A DNA stretch of 62,569 nucleotides from an uncultured Alphaproteobacteria bacterium (GTDB taxonomy: Bacteria; Pseudomonadota; Alphaproteobacteria; HIMB59; GCA-002718135), in contig CACAAZ010000004.1 of NCBI GenBank assembly GCA_902530685.1, positions 1 through 62,569 of the forward strand. The letters run 5' to 3'. This document shows positions 44,695 to 53,395 of this stretch, piece after piece (the first letter of the stretch is position 1; each line of letters starts with the position of its first letter). A program made the position numbers and the translations under genes. The notes beneath the pieces were generated by a model that had not been told where the DNA came from, searched no databases, and was given only the letters and a program-made list of their open reading frames with translations.

Positions 44695-45852
44695 TTATGT
44701 CACTATCAAGCTGGTAGGTGTTTTATTGGTTAATACCTCAGCACCATTTTCAGTTAAAATTACTGTATTTGAATAAAAGAAATCTCCCTTACCACTCCAC
44801 ATCAACCAAGAATGAGTATGAAAAACCATACCTACTTTTAAAATTCTTTTACTATTTGGTGCTAGGCCTGTAACCATACTTCCTCCAACCCAGCTTGGAG
44901 GAAAAGCGATGCCAACTAAGTAGCCACAATGATGACGTCTATATTCAGGTAAACCAGCCGCATCAACAACATCTTGCCATGCTTGATATACATCTCCTGT
45001 AGTTGCTCCAGGCTTTATCGCTTTGAGTTGTGCTTCACCCGCCTTATTACTTAAATCTGCCGCAAAATCTGCATCATGAGGTTTTTCACCAATAAAAATA
45101 AGACGTCCCATTGGCGCTTGATATTTTTTATAAGAACCTGCGTGTTCAATATACAGTGCATCACCAGTCTTCATTACATCACCTCTCCAAGTCGTATGTT
45201 CTTCATTAAGACGATCAGTCATTCGAATAAATGGACCAAAGCCTGCGTATTCACTACCAGCTTTGATCATAGCAGAATGCATTTCTGCTGATATGTCTCT
45301 GTCACTTGCCCCATCCTTTGCTGCTTCTATCGCCGCTAAAGCACCTACATCAGCAGCTTCAGCAGCTTTTCTTGTATATTCGATTTCAAGGGGTGATTTT
45401 ACCTGCCTTAATTCATCAACTAATCCTGAACAGTTAGAGCAATTAGCTTTACTTAATTTGTTAGTTACTTCTTCGTAAATAGCTGGTGTTAAAAATAAAG
45501 AATTTTTTTCAATTCCAATATTTAAAGTATCGCATTTTGAGTCTTTAATTGCTTTGAAAATAAAATCTGCAGGATTTTCATAATCTTTAAATCCATAAAA
45601 GTTTGCATTTAAAACATATCTCTCAACAGATACTTGTTCCATTTGTCTACATATCAGAATCATATCTCCTTCTAATGGAACAAAAAGAACATGACATGCA
45701 AAGTAACCCCAATGGTCCAATCCAGTTAAATAATAAATATTTTCAGGAACAGCTACTAAAATAGCATCTAAGTTGTTTTTTTTCATTTCTTGACGAACAG
45801 CAACTAAACGACTTGCTAATTCTTCTTTAGGAAAAGCGTGAGTTATTGGCAT
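44695..45852 (-). CDS. M24-fold hydrolase, metal ligands lost; first gene of the long operon
   Basis: 385 residues from the ATG at 45852, which has GAGGAG 7 bases upstream; an in-frame TTG at 45867 overlaps that ribosome-binding site and is rejected. Fold marks: IYYLTGLDHWGYFACHVLFV near 38, VDELRQVKSPLEIEYTRKAAE near 146, and CGYLVGIAFPPSWVGGS near 305. The metal segment reads IEHAGSYKKYQAPMGRLIFIG, with no Asp ligands, and the late Glu strand reads VFHTHSWLMWS. So it is another non-peptidase member. It faces the molybdoenzyme gene across 109 bases that probably carry both promoters. GC content looks slightly higher than neighbours. Confidence 0.68.
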   Translation of the reverse strand: MPITHAFPKEELASRLVAVRQEMKKNNLDAILVAVPENIYYLTGLDHWGYFACHVLFVPLEGDMILICRQMEQVSVERYVLNANFYGFKDYENPADFIFKAIKDSKCDTLNIGIEKNSLFLTPAIYEEVTNKLSKANCSNCSGLVDELRQVKSPLEIEYTRKAAEAADVGALAAIEAAKDGASDRDISAEMHSAMIKAGSEYAGFGPFIRMTDRLNEEHTTWRGDVMKTGDALYIEHAGSYKKYQAPMGRLIFIGEKPHDADFAADLSNKAGEAQLKAIKPGATTGDVYQAWQDVVDAAGLPEYRRHHCGYLVGIAFPPSWVGGSMVTGLAPNSKRILKVGMVFHTHSWLMWSGKGDFFYSNTVILTENGAEVLTNKTPTSLIVT

Positions 45853-45859
45853 ATATTTT

Positions 45860-45865
45860 CTCCTC
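45860..45865 (-). promoter_or_regulatory. ribosome-binding site deciding the start of the first M24 gene
   Basis: GAGGAG on the minus strand, 7 bases before the ATG at 45852. It overlaps the upstream in-frame TTG and so fixes the start at the ATG. Confidence 0.7.
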
Positions 45866-45961
45866 AAATATTATATATTTAAATTTTAATTATAGCTTTG
45901 AAAAAAGCAATATTTAATCATATTAATAATGATATTATTTAATTTTTTTTAAAAGGTATTA

Positions 45962-48247
45962 ATGTCAAAAAAATTTATTGCCACTCACTGGGGTACATAC
46001 GTTCAAAAAGGTAAGGGTAATAATCTAAAAATAAATTATTGGACAAAAGATAAAAATCCCACAAAATTTGGATTAGATTTTTTAAATGCAGCACAAGATA
46101 ATTTAAGAATTACTCAGCCTTACATTCGTAAAGGCTGGTTAGAAAAGAATAAAACTAAGAGGGGTCAAGATAAATTTATACCAGTTTCATGGGAAATGGC
46201 ACTTTCTATTGCATCAGATGAATTATTAAAAGTCAAAAAAAAATATGGGAATAAAAGTATTTATGCTGGTTCATACGGTTGGGCAAGTGCTGGAAGGTTT
46301 CATCATGCTAAAAGTCAATTAAATCGTTTTTTTAATTTATTTGGTGGCTTTTCTTTTTCTACTCAAAGCTATTCTTACGCTGCTGCACAAACTCTACTTC
46401 CACATATTATAGGGAAAGATATTTATGGACTTCTTGATGATCATACATCTTGGAATGCTTTATCAAAAAATACTGAATTAATAGTTATGTTTGGAGGAAT
46501 GCCATTAAAAAATTCTCAAGTTTCTGCTGGCGGCGTTGGAACACACACAACAAAAGAGGGTTTGAAAAAATGCATAAAGAATAGAGTAAAGTTTATTAAT
46601 ATTAGTCCTTTAAAAACTGATGCACCATCATTTGTAAGTGCTAAACAAATTTTTATAAGACCAAATACTGATACTGCTTTAATGTTGTCTTTAGCCTATT
46701 TGCTAATAATTAATAATACTTACGATAAAAAATTTATAAGCAAATATACATTTGGATTTGATGAATTTAAAAAATATGTTCTCGGTAATAATAAAAATGA
46801 ACCTTGCACACCAAGATGGGCCTCTAAAATTACTGGAATATCAGAAAAAGGAATTAGCGATCTTTATAAAATTATTATTAGAAAAAAAACATTAATTTCA
46901 ATGTCATGGAGCCTACAAAGAGCTTCACATGGTGAACAACCACTCTGGATGGGTATTACTTTAGCTAGTATGCTTGGTCATATTGGCAGTGCTTCAGGAG
47001 GGTTTGGATTTGGTTATTCTGCAGTTAATAGCACAGGTGATAGCTTTAATAAAATTAAATGGCCAAGTTTACCTCAGTCAAAGAATAAAGTTACATCTTT
47101 TATACCAGTGGCAAGAATAACTGATATGTTAAATAATCCAGGTGGAAAATTTATATACAATGGAAAAAAAAGGAAATATCCAAATATTAAATTAATTTAT
47201 TGGGCTGGAGGTAACCCTTTTCACCATCATCAAGATTTGAATAAGCTTGTAAAAGCTTGGCAAAAACCTGAAACAATTATTGTTAATGAAATTTGGTGGA
47301 ATGCACAAGCTAGACATGCTGACATTATATTTCCAACCTGCACTAGTCTTGAAAAAAATGATATCATGCTAAATCCTAGAGATCCGACTATTATTGCTAG
47401 TCGAAAAGTTATAAAAAATTTTGGTCAATCAAAAAGTGATTTTGAAATTTTTTCATCGTTATCAAAAAAACTTGGATTTGGTAAAAAATTTACTAAAGGT
47501 TATAATGAGAAACAGTGGCTTAATTCATTATGGAATGAAGCAAGAGCCGAAGGCAAAAAAAATAAAATAAATTTACCTTCATTCAAATCATTCTGGAATA
47601 AAGGATTTTTTAAAATTCCTACATTAAACAAGAACAATATTATGTTTGAAGACTTTATAAATGATCCGATTGGGAATAAGCTTAATACATCTTCAGGTAA
47701 AATAGAAATTGTATCAAAGGTAATTAAAAGTTTTAAATTAAAAGACTGTAAAAAACACCCATATTGGTTTGAGCCTTATGAATGGATAGGTAATAAAAAA
47801 AGATTTAATTTACACCTCATATCGAATCAGCCAGAATTCAAATTGCATGGGCAACTAGATAATGCTTTCTTGAGTAAATTGAATAAAATTAAAAACAGAG
47901 AACCATTAATTATTAATCCGATAGATGCAAAAAAAAGAAAACTTAAAAATAATGACTTAGTTGAAGTTTATAATCAAAGAGGAAGGATGTTAGCTGGTAT
48001 TAGAATATCAAATAAAGTAATGGAAGGTGTTGTAGTTGTTTCTACAGGTTCTTGGTTTAGTCCATATAAAAAAGAAAAAATAGAAGCTCATGGTAATCCG
48101 AACGTATTGACTGGGGATATACCTACTTCTTCTTTCAGTCAGGCTCCAACATCAAATACAACTTTAGTCGAAGTCAAAAAAATATCAGAAGACTATAAAA
48201 ATCTAAAAACACTTATTTATGATTTTTCTCATTTAGAATTAAATTAA
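45962..48247 (+). CDS. molybdopterin oxidoreductase, BisC/TorA (DMSO reductase type) family
   Basis: 761 residues. It has no N-terminal Cys cluster and no twin-arginine signal, so it should be a cytoplasmic enzyme without FeS, like BisC. THWGTYVQKG at the start, SYGWASAGRFHHAKSQLNRF near 100-120, QSYSYAAAQTLLPHIIG near 140 (the Ser is the expected Mo ligand), IRPNTDTALMLSLAYLL, WAGGNPFHHHQDL and the C-terminal dinucleotide domain (about 615-740) all fit. BisC reduces biotin sulfoxide and methionine sulfoxide; TorA/DorA reduce TMAO or DMSO. It stands alone as a plus-strand gene and shares TTAA with the convergent amidotransferase gene. No electron-donor gene is nearby. Confidence 0.8.
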   Translation: MSKKFIATHWGTYVQKGKGNNLKINYWTKDKNPTKFGLDFLNAAQDNLRITQPYIRKGWLEKNKTKRGQDKFIPVSWEMALSIASDELLKVKKKYGNKSIYAGSYGWASAGRFHHAKSQLNRFFNLFGGFSFSTQSYSYAAAQTLLPHIIGKDIYGLLDDHTSWNALSKNTELIVMFGGMPLKNSQVSAGGVGTHTTKEGLKKCIKNRVKFINISPLKTDAPSFVSAKQIFIRPNTDTALMLSLAYLLIINNTYDKKFISKYTFGFDEFKKYVLGNNKNEPCTPRWASKITGISEKGISDLYKIIIRKKTLISMSWSLQRASHGEQPLWMGITLASMLGHIGSASGGFGFGYSAVNSTGDSFNKIKWPSLPQSKNKVTSFIPVARITDMLNNPGGKFIYNGKKRKYPNIKLIYWAGGNPFHHHQDLNKLVKAWQKPETIIVNEIWWNAQARHADIIFPTCTSLEKNDIMLNPRDPTIIASRKVIKNFGQSKSDFEIFSSLSKKLGFGKKFTKGYNEKQWLNSLWNEARAEGKKNKINLPSFKSFWNKGFFKIPTLNKNNIMFEDFINDPIGNKLNTSSGKIEIVSKVIKSFKLKDCKKHPYWFEPYEWIGNKKRFNLHLISNQPEFKLHGQLDNAFLSKLNKIKNREPLIINPIDAKKRKLKNNDLVEVYNQRGRMLAGIRISNKVMEGVVVVSTGSWFSPYKKEKIEAHGNPNVLTGDIPTSSFSQAPTSNTTLVEVKKISEDYKNLKTLIYDFSHLELN

Positions 48248-48963
48248 CTAGAAAAATTAAAAAAATTTGAGATAAATTTTTTACCATCATGCTGATCTAA
48301 AAATTTACTTTCATATTTGTTAACATTTTTACTAAAGTATATGTCCCAAAGTTTTTTATTAGATTCAGGATGAAACTGTGAACTATACCAGTTATTACCA
48401 TGATCTATAACAATAGCAGGACTATCATCATGAGTGGCAAGAATACTATTTTTTTGATCATCTGCTGGAATTATATGAAGAGAATTACCAAAATGAAAAA
48501 TTGGGAATTCCGACATATCATAAAATAGTGGATGTGACTTACCTTTTTCAGTTAGTCTTATTTTATATGTTCCAGATAATGTACCTTGTAAACGATTTGT
48601 TAATTCACCGTTTCCAAATTGACTTGATAACATTTGATGTCCTCCACAAATTCCCAATAGTGGTTTTTTTGATTTACGATAAATTGCTAACCAACTACGA
48701 AGTTTGTGTAACCAACTTTTGTCTTCAGTTACTACATGAAAAGTACCGCCGAGAATAACACAATCGATATTCACAGATTCAGGGAGATCTTCGCCTCTAC
48801 AAATATCTACTCCAGATAGATTATATCCGGCTTCTTCTGCTATTGATCTATGCCAATCAACAGCCCAATGTTTTTCTTTACCAGTTTTACATAAACTAAC
48901 ATAATCCTCTGGATCATAATGTTCGCGCTCTCCAAGCATTGAAATAAAGAGTGCATTTTTCAT
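48244..48963 (-). CDS. class I glutamine amidotransferase-like protein
   Basis: 239 residues with the GATase1 triad: LLGICGGHQML (nucleophile Cys near 101) and SQFHPES (His and Glu near 198-200). It matches the GMP-synthase-type amidotransferase domain but lacks any synthase partner, so it may be a stand-alone gamma-glutamyl hydrolase. That would suit a cell that makes gamma-glutamyl amides with the two GS-like ligases at 3182 and 14389, though this is inference. It is followed by nothing on its own strand (convergent), and lies 34 bases after the ArgE-like gene. Confidence 0.75.
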   Translation of the reverse strand: MKNALFISMLGEREHYDPEDYVSLCKTGKEKHWAVDWHRSIAEEAGYNLSGVDICRGEDLPESVNIDCVILGGTFHVVTEDKSWLHKLRSWLAIYRKSKKPLLGICGGHQMLSSQFGNGELTNRLQGTLSGTYKIRLTEKGKSHPLFYDMSEFPIFHFGNSLHIIPADDQKNSILATHDDSPAIVIDHGNNWYSSQFHPESNKKLWDIYFSKNVNKYESKFLDQHDGKKFISNFFNFSS

Positions 48964-48997
48964 AATATATTTACTTTTGATTCTTTTAATAGTTTTG

Positions 48998-50167
48998 TTA
49001 GTTTATTCTTTCAATCCATTGATTAAATAACTTGTGTAAACACTCATTAGATTTTTCAAGTTCAGATAAACTAATATATTCATTAGCTTTGTGTGCTTGA
49101 TCTATTGAGCCTGGACCACATACAACAACATCCATATTCATTTGTTGAAATATACCAGCCTCAGTTCCAAACGAAATAACTCCAGTTGAATTTGATTTTA
49201 AAATTTCCAGCATAATTACTCTAGCTTGATTTTCCTCTCTTGGAATAAGCCCTGGTATTTCTCCTATTACTTCAGTTTCAATTTTAGCTTCTAAAAATTT
49301 AGATTTCATTTCAGGAAGAAGTTCCCTCTCACAATATGTTGAAATATTATTTTTTACAAATTGCAAATCTTCATTATTAACAGGTCTCATTTCCCAATCT
49401 ATTGAACATTGTCCAGCAATAACATTATGTGCAACACCTCCTTCAATTTTACCAGCCTGTATCGTTGACCAAGGAGGATCGAAGGGACTATCATTTGGTG
49501 TTCTTTCTTTTAATTCATTTGCTAATTCAAAAAGTTTATTTGTAAACAAAGATCCATACTGAATTGCGGATAGTCCTTTTTCAGGATTTGAAGCATGACC
49601 TTCCTTACCGTGAAAACAAGTGGTATATTCACAGTCACCTTTATGTGCTTCTATTACTTCCATACTTGTTGGCTCACCTATGATTACCATTGCAGGTTTA
49701 AATTTATATTTTTTTAGCTCTTCAGAAAGATGTCTTGCTCCAAAACATCCGATCTCTTCATCATATGTAAAGCTAAAATGAATTGGAAAATTTAATTTTT
49801 TATTTTTTAGAATTTCTGCAGTAGCTAGAGCTGAAGCAATAAATCCTTTCATATCACAACTACCTCTTCCATAAAGAAGCTCATCTTTTTGTGTAAGTTT
49901 AAAAGGATCTGATTTCCAACCTAGTTCTTTAGCAGGAACAACATCTGTATGACCTGACAATACTATCCCGCCATCAATCTCTGGTCCTATTGTTGCAAAA
50001 ATGTTAGCTTGTTTGTTATCTGCAGTAGTCATTACATCTACTTTTCCTCCAATAGATTTAATCTTATCAGATAAGTAATTAATCATTTCTAAATTGCTCT
50101 CTGAAGAAACTGTTGGATATGAAACCAAATCAGCTAATATTGAAACAGTTTTGTCAATTGTTCTCAT
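48998..50167 (-). CDS. ArgE-type M20 deacetylase
   Basis: 389 residues with the M20 metal motifs of acetylornithine deacetylase: VLSGHTDVVPAKELGW near 70, YGRGSCDMKGFIASALA near 95, TYDEEIGCFGARHL near 130, IIGEPTSMEVIEAHKG near 158, and the late HKANEYIS. ArgE removes acetyl from N-acetylornithine. Because it is divergent from ehuB with 169 bases between, an N-acetyl-diaminobutyrate deacetylase role in ectoine breakdown is possible, replacing EutE/DoeB. Arginine biosynthesis is the plain alternative; no other arg genes are in the window. Confidence 0.75.
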   Translation of the reverse strand: MRTIDKTVSILADLVSYPTVSSESNLEMINYLSDKIKSIGGKVDVMTTADNKQANIFATIGPEIDGGIVLSGHTDVVPAKELGWKSDPFKLTQKDELLYGRGSCDMKGFIASALATAEILKNKKLNFPIHFSFTYDEEIGCFGARHLSEELKKYKFKPAMVIIGEPTSMEVIEAHKGDCEYTTCFHGKEGHASNPEKGLSAIQYGSLFTNKLFELANELKERTPNDSPFDPPWSTIQAGKIEGGVAHNVIAGQCSIDWEMRPVNNEDLQFVKNNISTYCERELLPEMKSKFLEAKIETEVIGEIPGLIPREENQARVIMLEILKSNSTGVISFGTEAGIFQQMNMDVVVCGPGSIDQAHKANEYISLSELEKSNECLHKLFNQWIERIN

Positions 50168-50268
50168 TTACAAGTAAAAATCTATACACTAATTTAATTA
50201 ACTGAATATAAGAAAAGCCTTAAACTTATATATTTTTCATTATTTTTTGGAGAAGAAAACTAAAATTG

Positions 50269-50278
50269 TTGTATACAA
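50269..50278. promoter_or_regulatory. perfect palindrome upstream of ehuB, candidate operator
   Basis: TTGTATACAA, a 10-base perfect palindrome, lies 58 bases before the ehuB start in the 169-base divergent gap with the ArgE-like gene. The rest of that gap is AT-rich, with the AGGAGG ribosome-binding site just before ehuB. Palindromes of this TTGT-ACAA form are typical GntR-family operators. No such regulator gene is present in the window, so the link is inference. Confidence 0.4.
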
Positions 50279-50336
50279 TCATAAATTTACCAGTAAAAAT
50301 ATCTCTAACTAAACAATTATTTAGGAGGGAAATGAT

Positions 50337-51167
50337 ATGAGATCATTAATAATTGCAATTACAATTATACTTACATCTTTTTCAATAAATGCTGAGTCAT
50401 TATCTGAAAAAGTTGCAGCAGGTGGAAAACCATCGCTCGGATTTGCTACGGCTGTTCCTTGGGGTTATCCTGGTGAAAATGGTGAGCCATTAGGTTTTGT
50501 TAATAAAATAGCTTTAACAATACTTGAAGAAATGGGAATCAATGAAGTTGATACTTCCGTTAATGAGTGGGCTGGCTTAATTCCTGGTCTTAACGCTGGT
50601 CGTTACGACATAATTACGGGTGGTATGTATATTCTTAAAAGTAGATGCGAGAATATAGATTTCTCTGATCCAATTGGATACTTTGGAGATGCTATGATGG
50701 TTCCTGCTGGAAATCCAAAAGGTATTCATAACTATGAAGATGTTGTAAGAACAGGTGCTACTCTTGTGACTGGTATTGGTTTTAATACAGTTGAAGCAGC
50801 AAAAAAATACGGAGTTCCTGATAGCCAAATGCTACTTGTGGATGGTGAAGTAGGAATTCTAGCAGCTATGCAAGCAGGTAGAGCTGATGTTGCAGTACAT
50901 ACTGTTTTTAGTGTTCAAGAACATGTTGAAATTTCTGATGGAAAATTTGAACAAACTGATGCTACAAAAATGCCCAAAGAAGTAATGAATGTAGTTGGTA
51001 TTGGTTTCAGAAAATCTGATTCAGATTTCAAAGAAGAATTCAACAAAGCACTAGCAAAAACTATTGGTGGTGAAAAATGGATGGCAAGAACTGCAGAGTA
51101 TGGATACACTGCAGCTCAATTACCTCCAGAAGGTTTCACAACTGAATATGCTTGTGCTAATAAATAA
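50337..51167 (+). CDS. ehuB: ectoine/hydroxyectoine ABC transporter binding protein EhuB
   Basis: 276 residues with a Sec signal (about 1-19, ending SINAES). The family 3 binding-protein core has WAGLIPGLNAGRYDIITGGMYI near 82, SRCENIDFSDPIGYFGDAM near 105, PKGIHNYEDVV, and EVGILAAMQAGRADVAV near 168-184. The GRYDII.GMYI..RCE pattern is that of EhuB. It captures ectoine or hydroxyectoine in the periplasm. AGGAGG stands 8 bases before the ATG. A strong hairpin follows the stop, then ehuC, ehuD and ehuA. Confidence 0.82.
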   Translation: MRSLIIAITIILTSFSINAESLSEKVAAGGKPSLGFATAVPWGYPGENGEPLGFVNKIALTILEEMGINEVDTSVNEWAGLIPGLNAGRYDIITGGMYILKSRCENIDFSDPIGYFGDAMMVPAGNPKGIHNYEDVVRTGATLVTGIGFNTVEAAKKYGVPDSQMLLVDGEVGILAAMQAGRADVAVHTVFSVQEHVEISDGKFEQTDATKMPKEVMNVVGIGFRKSDSDFKEEFNKALAKTIGGEKWMARTAEYGYTAAQLPPEGFTTEYACANK

Positions 51168-51179
51168 TTAAACTTTCTT

Positions 51180-51210
51180 AACTCAGGTAATATAGATTGC
51201 CTGAGTTTTT
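51180..51210 (+). terminator. stem-loop with U tract between ehuB and ehuC
   Basis: Inverted repeat AACTCAGG (51180-51187) with CCTGAGTT (51200-51207), extendable by three inner pairs including one G-U, followed by TTT. This has intrinsic-terminator form. It is 12 bases after the ehuB stop and probably lets only part of transcription continue into the permeases. Confidence 0.8.
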
Positions 51211-51232
51211 GATTTTCCAAGGATAACCAATT

Positions 51233-51904
51233 TTGAATTTTTTTAGTTTTGTATTTGAGTACGGCCCTAAATTTACATCTGCCGCAATAATTACTGCTCA
51301 AGTTTTTATTTATTCATCATTACTTGCAGTATTAATTTCACTTATTTTTGGAATAATGAGGTTATCAAAAAATATAATTATTCAATCAATTGCAACTATA
51401 TATATCGAGTTCTATCGTGGAACTTCATTAATCATCCAAATGTTTTGGATATATTATGTACTTCCTTTGTTTGGAGTTCCTTTGCCAGCTTTACTAGCTG
51501 GTGTTTTAGCCTTAGGTATGAATTTTGGTGCTTATGGCGCAGAGGTATTTAGAGCAGGTATTTTAGCAGTACCCAAAGGACAGTGGGAAGGTGCATTAGC
51601 TCTCAATTTTAGTAAAAGTAAAAGAATGCAAAGAATTATTATACCTCAAATATATCCAATAATACTTCCTCCTGCAGCAAACCTTGCAGTAGAATTACTT
51701 AAGGGTACAGCTCTAGTATCTTTAATTACGCTTGTAGATTTAATGTTTGTAGCTAAGCAAATTAATATGATGACTTGGCTTTCCGCCCAGTCATTTGGAT
51801 TAGCGCTTATAATTTATTTTGTTATGGCAAGATTTGTTCTTGTGCCTTTTTTACGATGGTTAGAATTATTGGCAGCAAAAAAAGTTGGTAGAGGAAAAAT
51901 TTAA
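51233..51904 (+). CDS. ehuC: ectoine/hydroxyectoine ABC transporter permease EhuC
   Basis: 223 residues from a TTG start at 51233, with AAGGA 9 bases upstream; no better start is available. Polar amino acid (HisM/GlnP) permease with about five helices, YIEFYRGTSLIIQMFWIYYVLP near 60-80, and the EAA loop GALALNFSKSKRMQRIIIPQ near 121-140. It forms the membrane channel together with EhuD, which starts 2 bases after its stop. Confidence 0.82.
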   Translation: MNFFSFVFEYGPKFTSAAIITAQVFIYSSLLAVLISLIFGIMRLSKNIIIQSIATIYIEFYRGTSLIIQMFWIYYVLPLFGVPLPALLAGVLALGMNFGAYGAEVFRAGILAVPKGQWEGALALNFSKSKRMQRIIIPQIYPIILPPAANLAVELLKGTALVSLITLVDLMFVAKQINMMTWLSAQSFGLALIIYFVMARFVLVPFLRWLELLAAKKVGRGKI

Positions 51905-51906
51905 TT

Positions 51907-52584
51907 ATGTACGTAGAATGGAGATGGGAATGGACATTTGAAATATTACCTCAAATGCTATGGGCTACTCTAAATACTTTTTTGGCAGCTGGAGTTGGGT
52001 ACGCAATAGCAGCAGTTGTTGGTATTATATTAATGTTAGGACAAAGAACACCTTATAAAATAGTAAATATTGTAATAAGAGAAATCGTCGAATTTATTCG
52101 TTCCACACCTCTTCTTGTCCAATTATTTTTTGTTTATTTTGTTGCTCCACAATTTGGAATAATTCTTTCAGCTTGGGTTTCTGCAATGATTACAATTGGG
52201 CTTCATTACGGTACATATCTTTCTGAGGTTTATAGAGGTGCTCTGGAAGGAGTCCAAAGAACTCAGTGGGAAGCATGCAAAGCTCTTAACTTTTCAAGTG
52301 GTTATACTTACCGTAAAATAATACTTCCTCAAGCATTCCCAATTGCTATTCCAGGAATGGGAAATTACCTTGTTGGAATTTTTAAAGATACTCCTTTACT
52401 TGCTACAATAGGAGTTGCAGAACTGTTCTTTACAGCAAATGCCATAGGAGCATATACATATAGATACCTCGAGCCATACACAATGGTAGGTGTCATATTC
52501 TTAGTTATTTCATTACCCACAGCATTTGGTATAAGAAGACTTGAAGCAGCAGTTAATAAAGCACAAGGAAAATTTAATGTATAA
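51907..52584 (+). CDS. ehuD: ectoine/hydroxyectoine ABC transporter permease EhuD
   Basis: 225 residues, second HisM/GlnP-type permease: EFIRSTPLLVQLFFVYFVAP near 62-80, the EAA loop EACKALNFSSGYTYRKIILPQ near 120-140, FKDTPLLATIGVAELFF near 160. About five helices. Pairs with EhuC in the inner membrane. ehuA follows after 15 bases. Confidence 0.82.
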   Translation: MYVEWRWEWTFEILPQMLWATLNTFLAAGVGYAIAAVVGIILMLGQRTPYKIVNIVIREIVEFIRSTPLLVQLFFVYFVAPQFGIILSAWVSAMITIGLHYGTYLSEVYRGALEGVQRTQWEACKALNFSSGYTYRKIILPQAFPIAIPGMGNYLVGIFKDTPLLATIGVAELFFTANAIGAYTYRYLEPYTMVGVIFLVISLPTAFGIRRLEAAVNKAQGKFNV

Positions 52585-52599
52585 AGGTTTAAAAATAAT

Positions 52600-53394
52600 A
52601 TGAATCAAGATGATAATTCAAGTGACATTTTAGTAAAATTTTCTGAAGTAACAAAACAATATGGAGATTTAGTTGTTTTAGATAAATTAAATCTGGAAAT
52701 AAAAAAAAATGAAATGGTTTCAATTATAGGCCCATCTGGTTCTGGAAAAACAACAGTCTTAAGAGTTTTAATGACATTAGAAAAAATAAATAATGGTGTC
52801 ATTTATTTGGATAATGAACCATTAACGCATATGAATGAAAATGGAAAATTAATAGAAGCTAGTGAAAAATATATCAGGGAAAGAAGATCAAAAATAGGTA
52901 TGGTCTTTCAACAATTTAATTTATTTCCCCATATGACTGCATTGCAAAATTGTATAGAGGCACCTGTGCATGTTTTAGGTCTTAAAAAAGAAGATGCCGA
53001 AGAAAGAGCGCTTGAATTACTAGAACTTGTTGGACTCTCTGATAAAAAAGATGAGCATCCTACTAGATTATCAGGTGGGCAACAGCAACGAGTTGCTATT
53101 GCAAGAGCTTTAGCAATGAGGCCAAAAGTAATGTTATTGGATGAAATTACTTCAGCACTTGACCCTGAAGTTGTTGGAGAAGTATTAAATGTTATTCGTT
53201 CTCTTAATAAAGAACATAACCTTACTATGATTATGGTGACCCATCAGATGGGGTTTGCGAGAGAAATTTCAGATCGTGTTTGTTTTTTTTATGATGGTAA
53301 AATTTTTGAACAAGGCCCTCCAGAGAGATTATTTGGAAATCCTCAAAATGAAAGGACTAAACAATTTCTTCATGCTGTTTTGGATGCAAACTAA
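52600..53394 (+). CDS. ehuA: ectoine/hydroxyectoine ABC transporter ATPase EhuA
   Basis: 264 residues: Walker A GPSGSGKTTVLRVLMTLE near 43, Q-loop FQQFNLFPHMTAL near 103, signature LSGGQQQRVAIARALAMRP near 158, Walker B VMLLDEITSALDPEVVGE near 178 and H-loop VTHQMGFA. No regulatory C-terminal domain, as usual for the polar amino acid family. A longer insert between Walker A and the Q-loop (about 70-95) is typical of EhuA/GlnQ relatives. Energises EhuCD. It ends 1 base before the convergent eutA stop. Confidence 0.84.
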   Translation: MNQDDNSSDILVKFSEVTKQYGDLVVLDKLNLEIKKNEMVSIIGPSGSGKTTVLRVLMTLEKINNGVIYLDNEPLTHMNENGKLIEASEKYIRERRSKIGMVFQQFNLFPHMTALQNCIEAPVHVLGLKKEDAEERALELLELVGLSDKKDEHPTRLSGGQQQRVAIARALAMRPKVMLLDEITSALDPEVVGEVLNVIRSLNKEHNLTMIMVTHQMGFAREISDRVCFFYDGKIFEQGPPERLFGNPQNERTKQFLHAVLDAN

Positions 53395-53395
53395 T

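Noticed and set aside
30414..45852. M24 proteins as DddP-type DMSP lyases
   Set aside because: DddP is also M24-fold, but keeps its metal-binding Asp/His/Glu set and is longer; all four proteins here lack the Asp ligands and are about 385-391 residues.
45868..45961. AT-rich near-palindrome around 45917-45933 as an operator
   Set aside because: Imperfect and composed only of A/T-rich steps, expected by chance in such sequence.
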